A DNA stretch of 6,350 bases from Oscillospiraceae bacterium (GCA_031260615.1 JAISLG010000137.1:1-6350); one strand, 5' to 3'; shown: positions 1 to 6,203, numbered from the stretch's first letter. Notes: a model not told the origin generated them from the sequence alone. Numbers and translations are program-made.

Positions 1-1092
1 CGTGTATGATAAATTATTCCCTGCCGCCATATTCGCCTTGTCGATCCCGAATAACCGTTCGAGTATCAATGTGTGCAATACGCTCACGTCCAAGCCGCGT
101 AACGCGTCGCTTACGTCAGGCAGATACTTCTTCATCACGCCTTTGTCTTTTAATACCAGTAAAGTGTAGTTGTTGTTCCCCGTGAAGTATACAAACGCCG
201 TCTTGCCAGCCTTGTATGCCTCCGCTAACCCAACTTCGCCCTTCTCGCGGTTAAGATACGGCGTAACCTCAAAATCCCCTTTGACGTGTTCGATTACCCA
301 GTCCCAGTTGTAGTCTTTCAGATTACGGCAGATACGGTGGGTCGGGAGTACCGTTAATCCCTCGTTTTCGAGCGCGACTAACATCATCGGAATATATGCC
401 GCTTTCGGTGCGTACGTTCCGAGTTCGTTCAGATAGTTCCGATAGTTTATCGCCGTTTCGTAACGGTGGTGTCCGTCCGCAATATACAATTTCTTGTCCG
501 CGAATGCCGTTTCAAGCGCGGTTAATACCGCTGTGTCCGTCACAGCCCACAAGCGATGTGTATTATTGTTGTCGTCTTTGTCCGTAAATTCAATATCGGG
601 TTTGCGAGTCGATACCTTATTCAGCAACTCCGATACTGTACCGCCCTCGTCTGAGTACAACGAGTATATTTGCGAAAAATTCGCTCCCGTCGCTTTCATT
701 AACTCGAAACGGTCGGCTTTTGCCTTCGATAAGGTTTCCTCGTGGGGTAATATAATCCCCTTTGAAAATTCCTCCAACTTGACAAGCGGTATGAATCCTT
801 TGACCCGTTTCCCCGAATACTCAATCTCGTATACATAGACGGAACGGTCGGTGTCCTCGGCAAGTATTCCCTCGGCAATCGCGGATTTCACGAATTGCGC
901 CGCGTTGTCGTATATATTTTCCGTATACGCGGCGGACGGATGCTCGGCGCGTATTACATTGTACGCGGACGCGCCCGTGTATTTTCCGTAGTCGGACGGG
1001 GGGATTATGTCGTACGGAGGGGATACGAGTGTTTTGATTTCCCCTGCCTTTTCGGTGTATCGCAACGCGCGGAATGGTTTTATTTGTGCCAA
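1..1092 (-). CDS. DUF1015 family protein, C-terminal end cut by window edge
   Basis: The frame is open for 364 codons from 1092 to the left edge, so the C-terminus is missing. Family members are about 400 residues, so most of the protein is here. It begins MAQIKPFRALRYTEKAG, followed by SPPYD at residues 24-28, and carries IADGHHRYET at about 204-213; these N-terminal and central motifs are the hallmarks of DUF1015. The biochemical role of the family is not established; the conserved Asp-Gly-His-His-Arg cluster suggests a catalytic or metal site, which is inference. The start is a TTG at 1092-1090: an in-frame stop lies two codons upstream of the adjacent Lys-Ile, and AGGAAG sits 9 bases before the TTG. 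The gene lies 105 bases downstream of the DUF4422 gene on the same strand and could be co-transcribed with it. Family assignment is firm; function is unknown. Confidence 0.93.
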   Translation of the reverse strand, partial: MAQIKPFRALRYTEKAGEIKTLVSPPYDIIPPSDYGKYTGASAYNVIRAEHPSAAYTENIYDNAAQFVKSAIAEGILAEDTDRSVYVYEIEYSGKRVKGFIPLVKLEEFSKGIILPHEETLSKAKADRFELMKATGANFSQIYSLYSDEGGTVSELLNKVSTRKPDIEFTDKDDNNNTHRLWAVTDTAVLTALETAFADKKLYIADGHHRYETAINYRNYLNELGTYAPKAAYIPMMLVALENEGLTVLPTHRICRNLKDYNWDWVIEHVKGDFEVTPYLNREKGEVGLAEAYKAGKTAFVYFTGNNNYTLLVLKDKGVMKKYLPDVSDALRGLDVSVLHTLILERLFGIDKANMAAGNNLSYT

Positions 1093-1197
1093 AATTTTTT
1101 ACTTCCTATTATTTGTTTCGTCACTAACTTTTGGTGCGGTTGGTTACAGTCGGCTGTCAAAAAATTAAATCGTTTGGACTGTTGCCGTGGGGAGGTA

Positions 1198-2016
1198 TCA
1201 ATTCGATTTCCGTTTTACCATTCGCCCGAGCATTGCAATACCCTTTTTGAATATCGGGTCGCCCTCGGGGTAATACACGGGGAGTTCGGTTATACGGAGT
1301 GTATTGTTTTCGGTTTTTTTGCGTTCGAGCCATATATTTTGTAACAACTCTGACACAAAACCGTAAACGCGCGGTTCAGTGGGGGATATTTCTTTTTCCA
1401 ACGTCCGCAAAACCCCGAACAGGAAACCGCAATAATCCTCGAAAAAATCGCCCGTCATCACGAACATATTAAACATATTCGCGGACACGCGCCGATTGAC
1501 AATATCAATGCCGTTCGCGTAGTCGGGATAGTCGCGGCGTATTATTTGGTATGCGGCATCGAGGTTCGCTTTGCTATGCGAGCGGATATAGTGGTCGTAG
1601 TTATTCTGTATGATATAGTTGCGCTTTTTCGGGAGCAGTATATCCGCGTTCTGCATAACCGCCGCGAATTCCGCGCCCGTGTATGGTCGCCCCTTACCGA
1701 AGTACCGCCGATAATGCACCATTCCATACGCGGTATCGCTTGACAACGGGCTGTACTTTTTCCAAAAACTATACAGTGCGGACAACTCGCACCACGCTTT
1801 GTCGTCCAACTCCGCACCGCGATTGGTGTATACTGTTTCGTACGGCGGTTCGGTTGGGATAGGGTATTCTTTGTGGGTAGCGACTATTATTTTCAAAGGC
1901 AATTTCCGCAAACGTACATTGTATAATTTTTGAACGGCAAACCATAGGGCAGGGGCGCAAATATGGTAGATATACACCTGTATGCGCCCAACAAATTTAT
2001 TAAAAAAGCAAACCAA
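1198..2016 (-). CDS. DUF4422 glycosyltransferase-like protein
   Basis: The predicted 272-residue protein matches DUF4422, a family often found in capsule and exopolysaccharide loci and annotated as glycosyltransferase-like. Visible family motifs in order are IIVATHKEY (43-51), CELSALYSFWK (76-86), GMVHYRRYF (98-106), ILLPKKRNYI (126-135), YDHY (140-143), RVSANMFNMFVM (176-187) and EPRVYGFVSELLQNIWL (214-230). It probably acts in the cytoplasm, adding a sugar to a surface glycan, but donor and acceptor cannot be read from sequence. The first 40 residues precede the usual domain start and include an aromatic, hydrophobic stretch; this is either a membrane-associated extension or non-coding DNA. 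The TTG start at 2016 has no clear ribosome binding site, and TTG codons just before IIVATHKEY are alternatives. No other polysaccharide gene is visible nearby, so it is isolated here. The fold call is strong; the start and substrate are uncertain. Confidence 0.88.
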   Translation of the reverse strand: MVCFFNKFVGRIQVYIYHICAPALWFAVQKLYNVRLRKLPLKIIVATHKEYPIPTEPPYETVYTNRGAELDDKAWCELSALYSFWKKYSPLSSDTAYGMVHYRRYFGKGRPYTGAEFAAVMQNADILLPKKRNYIIQNNYDHYIRSHSKANLDAAYQIIRRDYPDYANGIDIVNRRVSANMFNMFVMTGDFFEDYCGFLFGVLRTLEKEISPTEPRVYGFVSELLQNIWLERKKTENNTLRITELPVYYPEGDPIFKKGIAMLGRMVKRKSN

Positions 2017-2053
2017 GTTGGCAGACCAGCCCGTACGGCGAGTACCGCGGGGT

Positions 2054-2099
2054 CAAGGGGGCGCGTAGCCCCCTTGTGGGGTTTGGGGCAAAGCCCCAA
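2054..2099. repeat. Twin GC-rich hairpins downstream of rnfB
   Basis: Two perfect inverted repeats lie side by side. The first has 9-bp arms (2054-2062 and 2068-2076, CAAGGGGGC/GCCCCCTTG) around a 5-base loop. The second has 7-bp arms (2083-2089 and 2093-2099, TTGGGGC/GCCCCAA) around AAA. They sit in the 175-base gap between the rnfB stop and the DUF4422 start. No T-run follows either hairpin on either strand, so they are not a standard intrinsic terminator. They resemble dispersed palindromic repeats of the REP type and could protect the 3' end of the rnfB transcript; that role is inference. Confidence 0.75.
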
Positions 2100-2191
2100 C
2101 GTACCCTCCGAAAAGCTCGCCGCAGGCGGAAAAATAATCGTCCCCCTCGCCCCCCTCGTTGCCGCTGTTGCCTCTCTATCCCTGTTCTGTC

Positions 2192-2974
2192 TTATGCAGT
2201 GATAGCCTTGGTCGGGCAAGTCGCCACGCAAACGCCGCAGTTCTTGCATAGTTTGTGGTCGATTACCGCCTTATTGTTTTCGATTTTTACCGCCTTTTCG
2301 GGGCATTTCTTTTCGCACTGTCGGCAAGCAATGCAACCTGTTTTGCACGCCGCGCGAGTATCCTTGCCTGTTGCGGTCGAGGAGCAAGCAACTAATGTTT
2401 TTGCCGATAACGGGCGCACGAATACTATTTTTTGCGGACACATTTTCGCGCACATTCCGCACCCGTTGCACCGTGCGGTGTTTACTACCGCGGCCCCGTT
2501 TACAACCGTGATTGCATTATTAGGGCATACCGCCGTGCAATCACCGAACCCCGCGCACCCGAACGCGCATTGCTTTGCGCCCCCGTAATATCGCACAGCC
2601 GCGTGACAGGACGGACTGCCGACATAATCGTACTTGTCGGCGGCAATACCGATACTGCCTTTACAGGCGACAAACGCAACCTGTTTTTCGGCGGCATCAA
2701 CGGATATTCCGAGTATCTCGCCGATTTTGGCGGCGGCATCTGCTCCGCCCGGCTTACACAAATTGGGCTTCGCCGCGCCGCTTGCAACCGCCTCAGCATA
2801 GCCGCCGCAACCGCTGAATCCGCACGCGCCGCAACTGATACCGGGCAGACACTCGACAATATTGGCAACGGTTTCATCAACCGCAACTGCCAACGCCTTG
2901 TCGGCGACTGTGAGGACGAAGGCGATTAACACGCCCGCGCCCGTGAGAAAGAGAATGGGCAATAATAAGTCCAT
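2192..2974 (-). CDS. rnfB: RnfB-like ferredoxin subunit of Rnf electron transport complex
   Basis: A 260-residue protein with the RnfB layout. A hydrophobic N-terminal membrane anchor (about residues 3-23) is followed by the RnfB-type [4Fe-4S] motif (LPGISCGACGFSGC, Cys48, 51, 56, plus Cys73). Then come four ferredoxin-like cysteine clusters at about 136-150, 169-179, 214-224 and 243-253, each ending in CP, as in clostridial RnfB. In the Rnf complex, RnfB takes electrons from reduced ferredoxin and passes them on so that NAD is reduced while ions are pumped across the membrane. The start chosen is the ATG at 2974, with GGTG just upstream. The frame stays open to a TTG at 3079, but that extension is made of tandem repeats and lacks a ribosome binding site. 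No rnfA, C, D, E or G lies next to it, so it may be an orphan or a stand-alone electron carrier. Identity is strong; partnership is open. Confidence 0.9.
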   Translation of the reverse strand: MDLLLPILFLTGAGVLIAFVLTVADKALAVAVDETVANIVECLPGISCGACGFSGCGGYAEAVASGAAKPNLCKPGGADAAAKIGEILGISVDAAEKQVAFVACKGSIGIAADKYDYVGSPSCHAAVRYYGGAKQCAFGCAGFGDCTAVCPNNAITVVNGAAVVNTARCNGCGMCAKMCPQKIVFVRPLSAKTLVACSSTATGKDTRAACKTGCIACRQCEKKCPEKAVKIENNKAVIDHKLCKNCGVCVATCPTKAITA

Positions 2975-3011
2975 ATACACCACACAAAGAACAACGAATA
3001 TGGGCAACAAT

Positions 3012-3046
3012 AACAAAGATAACAAAGTAACAAACAAAGATAACAA
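3012..3046. repeat. Spaced 14-bp direct repeat upstream of rnfB
   Basis: AACAAAGATAACAA occurs at 3012-3025 and again at 3033-3046, exactly 21 bases apart, within an A/C-rich stretch on the plus strand. It lies between the rny stop and the rnfB start, in what would be the rnfB leader. A 21-base period keeps the rnfB reading frame. No function is visible. Confidence 0.7.
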
Positions 3047-3048
3047 GA

Positions 3049-3080
3049 GCAACGGGGGCAACGGGGGCAACGGGGGCAAC
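3049..3080. repeat. 9-bp tandem repeat, three copies plus partial
   Basis: GGGGGCAAC is repeated three times without error (3054-3080), preceded by a partial GCAAC at 3049-3053. Read on the minus strand in frame with rnfB, each unit would encode Pro-Pro-Leu. It lies between rny and rnfB. Such short arrays change copy number by slippage, so the length may vary among strains; that is inference. Confidence 0.85.
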
Positions 3081-3115
3081 TATATTACTTGGGGCTTTCG
3101 CCGTGGCATTGCCTG

Positions 3116-4762
3116 TTATTTGGCGACTGACTCAGCGCGTGTTTCGCGGATTACATTGACTTTTATCTGTCCCGGGTAGCGTAAATCCGAGTAGATTTTG
3201 TTTGCGATATCGCGAGCGAGGAGTGTCATAGCCGAGTCTGAAATCCGTAACGGGTTTACAACTATCCGAACCTCGTGTCCGCTCTGGAACGCGTATGCTT
3301 TCTCCACTCCGTCGAATGTGCCGCAGAGGTTTTCGAGTTCGGAAATACGCCGAATGTAGTCGTCCGCCGTCATATTCCGCGCACCCGGGCGACCAGCAGA
3401 TAACGCGTCCGCTATCCGAACAATCAAGTCTATTACACCTGCCGCTTCTAAGTCCTTGTGGTGTGCGGCGATTGCGTGTACTACTTCCGCACTTTCGCGG
3501 TAGCGTTCGCATAATTCCGCGCCGTTCGCCGCGTGCGAACCCTCCGTGCCCTCAATCGCCTTGCCTATATCGTGCAAGAATCCCGCACGCCGCGCGACAA
3601 TTGCGTTTGCTCCGAGTTCCCCTGCAAGTGATGCGCAGAGATTAGCGACTTCGATAGAATGGTCAAGTACATTTTGCCCGTAACTTGTGCGGAAATACAG
3701 TTTCCCCATATATTCCATAAGTGCCGAGTTCACGCCGCTGATTTTGCATTTTAAGGCGGCTTCGGCGGCTTTTTTCTTCATCAAAGCGGATACATTCGCC
3801 TCGATAATTTTATGCGTTTCCTCGATTTTCGCGGGTTGGATACCGCCTTCGCGGACGAGCGTTTCAATTAACCGTTTACCAATCTCGCGGCGGCGGAGGT
3901 CGTGCGTGGAAATCATAGCGATACACGGGGTATCCTCGATTATCACAGCCGCGCCCACGGCATTTTCGATTGCGCGGATATTCCGCCCCTCGCGCCCGAT
4001 TAACGCACCCTTTTGGTCCTCGCTGATTTGCACAATTGTTGCGCCGAGTTCGGATACTGTTTCACTTGCGGTCATTGCCATTGCGTCCGCCAACAGGTAT
4101 TGCGCGGACAGGTCACATTCGGCTTTGCACTGCTCGTTAGCGTAGTAAATACGGCGAGCCTTTTCGGTTTCGAGTTCGCCGTCGAGTAGTGATAACAACT
4201 CGGCTTTCGCGTCTTCGCGCGACAATGCGGCGACCCGTTCGAGTTTTTCGAGTTCGGAGGCCTTCATAGACTCAATTTCGGCTTCGAGAGCTTTGAGTTC
4301 CTCGGCTTTTTTATCGAGCCGTTTCTGATGTTCCTCGGCTTTTTCGGATTTTTTATCGAGGACTTGTTCTTTTTGAGTAATGCGATGTTCGCCGTTTGTG
4401 AGTTCGGCGCGGCGCAGTTTGAGTTCTTCCGAGAAGTCTTTTTCTTTTTTTGACAATTCGGTATCTTTGCGCTTGATATATTCTTCCTCACGAGCGAGGT
4501 ATTCAGAACTTAATTTTTTGCCCTCGGCGTGGGCATCGCGGAGTATTTCATTGCGTTGCATATCCGCTTTGTCGAGTATTTCGGCGGCGCGTTCCTCGGC
4601 ACTTTTGAGGTGTCGCTCAGAGAATTTCGCGCGCGCTTTCTGCCCGAATTGGTAAAAGAATATCCCCGATATGCCCGCGCCGATTGCGAATAACAACAAA
4701 TTCAGCACAATCTGATATATCGGAAACCCCGCCGAGTCAGCGGGTGCCGTCAGTAAATACAT
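3116..4762 (-). CDS. rny: Ribonuclease Y (membrane-anchored endoribonuclease)
   Basis: RNase Y starts mRNA decay by endonucleolytic cuts, anchored at the inner face of the membrane. The 548-residue product, near the usual 520, shows the full layout: one N-terminal membrane segment (about 13-36), a long charged coiled coil (about 45-215), a KH RNA-binding domain with GREGRN at about 256-261, and an HD domain. HD residues seen are His368 (LDHSIE), His397-Asp398 (LHDIGKA), His434-His435 (AAHH) and Asp452 (IADALSA). The C-terminal YPGQIKVNVIRETRA is typical of the family. The start is the ATG at 4762, with AGGA 12 bases before it. The frame runs on to a TTG at 4807, but that extension precedes the normal N-terminus and contains the AGGA. 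The gene sits between fba and rnfB in its own repeat-rich borders. A promoter could lie in the AT-rich TATATTATAAA at about 4780-4790, but no good -35 box is present. Confidence 0.96.
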   Translation of the reverse strand: MYLLTAPADSAGFPIYQIVLNLLLFAIGAGISGIFFYQFGQKARAKFSERHLKSAEERAAEILDKADMQRNEILRDAHAEGKKLSSEYLAREEEYIKRKDTELSKKEKDFSEELKLRRAELTNGEHRITQKEQVLDKKSEKAEEHQKRLDKKAEELKALEAEIESMKASELEKLERVAALSREDAKAELLSLLDGELETEKARRIYYANEQCKAECDLSAQYLLADAMAMTASETVSELGATIVQISEDQKGALIGREGRNIRAIENAVGAAVIIEDTPCIAMISTHDLRRREIGKRLIETLVREGGIQPAKIEETHKIIEANVSALMKKKAAEAALKCKISGVNSALMEYMGKLYFRTSYGQNVLDHSIEVANLCASLAGELGANAIVARRAGFLHDIGKAIEGTEGSHAANGAELCERYRESAEVVHAIAAHHKDLEAAGVIDLIVRIADALSAGRPGARNMTADDYIRRISELENLCGTFDGVEKAYAFQSGHEVRIVVNPLRISDSAMTLLARDIANKIYSDLRYPGQIKVNVIRETRAESVAK

Positions 4763-4822
4763 ATATGTTTTAATTCCTACTTTATAATATAGTGGTTGGT
4801 ATAGCAAGTGTTGGTATGCGGT

Positions 4823-4846
4823 GTAATCCGCCGTTGTAATGCGCCG
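4823..4846. repeat. Spaced 11-bp direct repeat GTAATNCGCCG
   Basis: GTAATCCGCCG (4823-4833) and GTAATGCGCCG (4836-4846) are 13 bases apart and differ at one position. They lie upstream of rny, directly beside the 35-bp inverted repeat. This could be a paired protein binding site or chance. Confidence 0.5.
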
Positions 4847-4881
4847 AATAACAATGGACGCGAATCGCGTTCATTGTTATT
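4847..4881. repeat. 35-bp inverted repeat upstream of rny
   Basis: Arms 4847-4862 and 4866-4881 pair over 16 positions around the loop AAT. The outer ten (AATAACAATG/CATTGTTATT) and inner five (ACGCG/CGCGT) are perfect, separated by one G/T position that would wobble in a plus-strand RNA and mismatch in a minus-strand RNA. It lies between fba and rny with no T-run after it, so terminator function is doubtful. It could be a leader hairpin, a protein site or a remnant of a small palindromic repeat. Confidence 0.8.
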
Positions 4882-4901
4882 GTAAAGCGAGTAAATAAAA
4901 T

Positions 4902-4929
4902 TTGTAATCCTGTCGCGACAAGCTATAAT
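4902..4929 (+). promoter_or_regulatory. Possible plus-strand promoter with internal palindrome
   Basis: TTGTAA (4902-4907) is followed 16 bases later by TATAAT (4924-4929). Inside the spacer lies the perfect 10-bp palindrome TGTCGCGACA (4911-4920), an operator-like placement. Transcription would run through the tandem repeats and antisense to fba. No gene on this strand would be served, so this may be chance or an antisense RNA start. Confidence 0.3.
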
Positions 4930-4976
4930 CGGTGTCCTTGTTATCCTTGTTGTTATCGTAGTCCATAGTTGCCCCT

Positions 4977-5009
4977 TGTTGTCATACTGTTGTCATACTG
5001 TTGTCATAC
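4977..5009. repeat. 11-bp tandem repeat, three copies
   Basis: TGTTGTCATAC occurs three times head to tail without error. It lies 17 bases from the 7-bp array, inside the same T/G-rich patch downstream of fba. Confidence 0.88.
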
Positions 5010-5026
5010 ATTGTCCTTGTGTTGCC

Positions 5027-5082
5027 TTGTCCCTTGTCCCTTGTCCCTTGTCCCTTGTCCCTTGTCCCTTGTCCCTTGTCCC
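5027..5082. repeat. 7-bp tandem repeat, eight perfect copies
   Basis: TTGTCCC is repeated eight times without error, and its last base touches the fba stop codon at 5083-5085. On the fba transcript it would read as GGGACAA units beginning right after the UAA. The unit is not palindromic, so it does not form a terminator hairpin. Perfect identity of all copies points to recent slippage or selection to keep them uniform. Confidence 0.95.
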
Positions 5083-5952
5083 TTATGCCTTGCCGTTCGA
5101 GCCGAACAGTTCTATCTTCTCTTTCACAGTAGCCTTTATAGCATCAAAACCCGGTCCGAGGAGTTTCCGAGGGTCGAAACCCTTGCCCTTCAAATCTTTC
5201 CCGTCCTCGATATATTTCCGTGTTGCCTTTTGGAAAGCCCACTGACATTCCGTATTCACGTTTATCTTCGCAACGCCGAGGGAGATTGCTTTTTTGATTT
5301 GGTCCTCGGGAATACCCGTTCCACCGTGGAGTACGAGCGGTTTGTCGCCTGTTTTTGCTTTAACTTTTTCGAGTGTTTCAAAGGACAGACCGGGCCAATT
5401 TTCGGGGTATGCGCCGTGAATATTACCGATACCTGCCGCGAGCATTGTGACACCGAGGTCGGATATTTTTTTACATTCATCGGGGTCAGCACATTCACCG
5501 GCACCGATTACGCCGTCCTCTTCACCGCCGATTGAGCCTACTTCGGCTTCGAGTGAACGTCCGAGTTTCTTTGTCAACGCGACGAGTTCGGTAGTCTTAG
5601 CGATATTCTCGTCTATCGGGAAGTGCGATCCGTCGAACATTACGGACGAGAACCCCGCGTCAAGGCAATCGAGTGCGCCCTGATAAGAGCCGTGGTCGAG
5701 ATGTAACGCGACAGGTACGGTAATATTAAGGGATTCGAGCATGCCGTTTACCATACCAACGACGGTTTTATAGCCCGCCATATATTTCCCCGCGCCCTCG
5801 GAAACGCCGAGTATTACAGGGGATTTGAGTTCCTCGGCGGTGAGGAGAACCGCCTTAGTCCATTCGAGGTTGTTGATGTTGAATTGCCCGACGGCGTATT
5901 TCCCGTCACGGGCCTTTTCAAGCATTTCCTTAGCAGATACGAGTGTTGCCAT
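5083..5952 (-). CDS. fba: Class II fructose-1,6-bisphosphate aldolase
   Basis: This zinc enzyme reversibly splits fructose 1,6-bisphosphate into dihydroxyacetone phosphate and glyceraldehyde 3-phosphate in glycolysis and gluconeogenesis, in the cytoplasm. The 289-residue length suits the class IIA/B family. Visible motifs are VGQFNINN (21-28), HLDHG with catalytic Asp86 and zinc ligand His87, AGFSSVMFDGSH (99-110), EAEVG (135-139), GNIHG with His179, LHGGTG with His209, and NVNTE (231-235). It is whole, with no missing catalytic residue. The ATG at 5952 has GGAG seven bases upstream, and a strong promoter lies about 50-75 bases upstream of the start. The neighbouring gene at 6281 points away. 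The stop codon abuts an eight-copy heptanucleotide array. Related tagatose-bisphosphate aldolases share the fold, but glycolytic aldolase is the more likely role. Confidence 0.95.
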   Translation of the reverse strand: MATLVSAKEMLEKARDGKYAVGQFNINNLEWTKAVLLTAEELKSPVILGVSEGAGKYMAGYKTVVGMVNGMLESLNITVPVALHLDHGSYQGALDCLDAGFSSVMFDGSHFPIDENIAKTTELVALTKKLGRSLEAEVGSIGGEEDGVIGAGECADPDECKKISDLGVTMLAAGIGNIHGAYPENWPGLSFETLEKVKAKTGDKPLVLHGGTGIPEDQIKKAISLGVAKINVNTECQWAFQKATRKYIEDGKDLKGKGFDPRKLLGPGFDAIKATVKEKIELFGSNGKA

Positions 5953-5959
5953 TTAATTA

Positions 5960-5965
5960 CTCCAA
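5960..5965 (-). promoter_or_regulatory. fba ribosome binding site
   Basis: TTGGAG on the minus strand, with its last G seven bases before the ATG at 5952, is a good Shine-Dalgarno match and fixes the fba start. Confidence 0.85.
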
Positions 5966-5999
5966 TAACTTAGATTTAGATTTATATACAGTTTATAGT

Positions 6000-6027
6000 A
6001 TAATACCATAAAACAATATTTTGTCAA
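6000..6027 (-). promoter_or_regulatory. fba promoter, sigma-A type
   Basis: On the minus strand a perfect -35 box TTGACA (6027-6022) is followed after 16 bases by TATTAT (6005-6000). Transcription would begin near 5990-5994, giving a leader of about 40 bases before the fba ATG. The surrounding DNA is AT-rich, as is usual for strong housekeeping promoters. Confidence 0.8.
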
Positions 6028-6173
6028 TTACTTTGTCGTGGTATTGTAAATCCCCGACAAGTTTTAGTGTGGAAAATTTTAACGCGGTACTTGATTTTTC
6101 GGACGGATTGACGATTGATATATGCGGGTTTATTTTTTTGTCTGAAAAAAGTCCGATAATTTGGTAAAAAGTG
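6028..6173. other. Gene-free divergent intergenic DNA
   Basis: This stretch lies between the back-to-back promoters of fba and the gene at 6281. It is AT-rich and holds no coding frame with a ribosome binding site. TCGGAC (6099-6104) and its complement GTCCGA (6151-6156) are present but 46 bases apart, and nothing else structured stands out. Confidence 0.55.
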
Positions 6174-6186
6174 CTTGCATTGCAAG
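6174..6186. promoter_or_regulatory. Palindrome over the -35 box, possible operator
   Basis: CTTGCA and TGCAAG form a perfect inverted repeat around a single T and overlap the -35 hexamer of the promoter for the gene at 6281. A repressor bound here would block RNA polymerase. The regulator is unknown. Confidence 0.4.
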
Positions 6187-6203
6187 GGCTTGTATTGTAT
6201 AAT
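6175..6203 (+). promoter_or_regulatory. Promoter for the gene at 6281, sigma-A type
   Basis: TTGCAT (6175-6180), a 17-base spacer and a perfect TATAAT (6198-6203) form a near-consensus promoter. Transcription would start near 6210, leaving a leader of about 70 bases in which no clear riboswitch or terminator is seen. Confidence 0.82.

Larger units (their letters stand above)
4763..5082. other. 320-base gap between fba and rny, repeat-rich and gene-free
   Basis: This gap follows the fba stop and carries the rny leader. From the fba side it holds the 7-bp array (5027-5082), the 11-bp repeat (4977-5009), a T/G-rich low-complexity stretch (about 4936-4976), a possible plus-strand promoter with a palindrome (4902-4929), a 35-bp inverted repeat (4847-4881) and a spaced repeat (4823-4846). 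No credible coding frame is seen in it. A frame on the plus strand through the repeats into fba is low-complexity and antisense to the aldolase. Confidence 0.8.

Noticed and set aside
1093..1197. Promoter for the DUF1015 gene using TTGACA in the gap
   Set aside because: The -35-like TTGACA on the minus strand has no recognisable -10 box 15-19 bases downstream.
494..1344. Plus-strand open frames at 494-838 and 895-1344
   Set aside because: They are antisense to the DUF1015 and DUF4422 genes, which show strong family motifs; the products look like shadow translations.
2054..2099. Intrinsic terminator for rnfB
   Set aside because: The hairpins are strong but no T-run follows them on the minus strand.
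2432..2929. Plus-strand open frames within rnfB
   Set aside because: They are antisense to the cysteine-motif-rich rnfB and have arginine-rich, featureless products.
4977..5082. Tandem repeats as a CRISPR array
   Set aside because: Units are 7 and 11 bases with no unique spacers between them and no cas gene nearby.
4969..5535. Plus-strand open frame across the repeats and fba
   Set aside because: Its start is a translation of the tandem repeat and the rest is antisense to the clearly conserved aldolase; no family features are seen.
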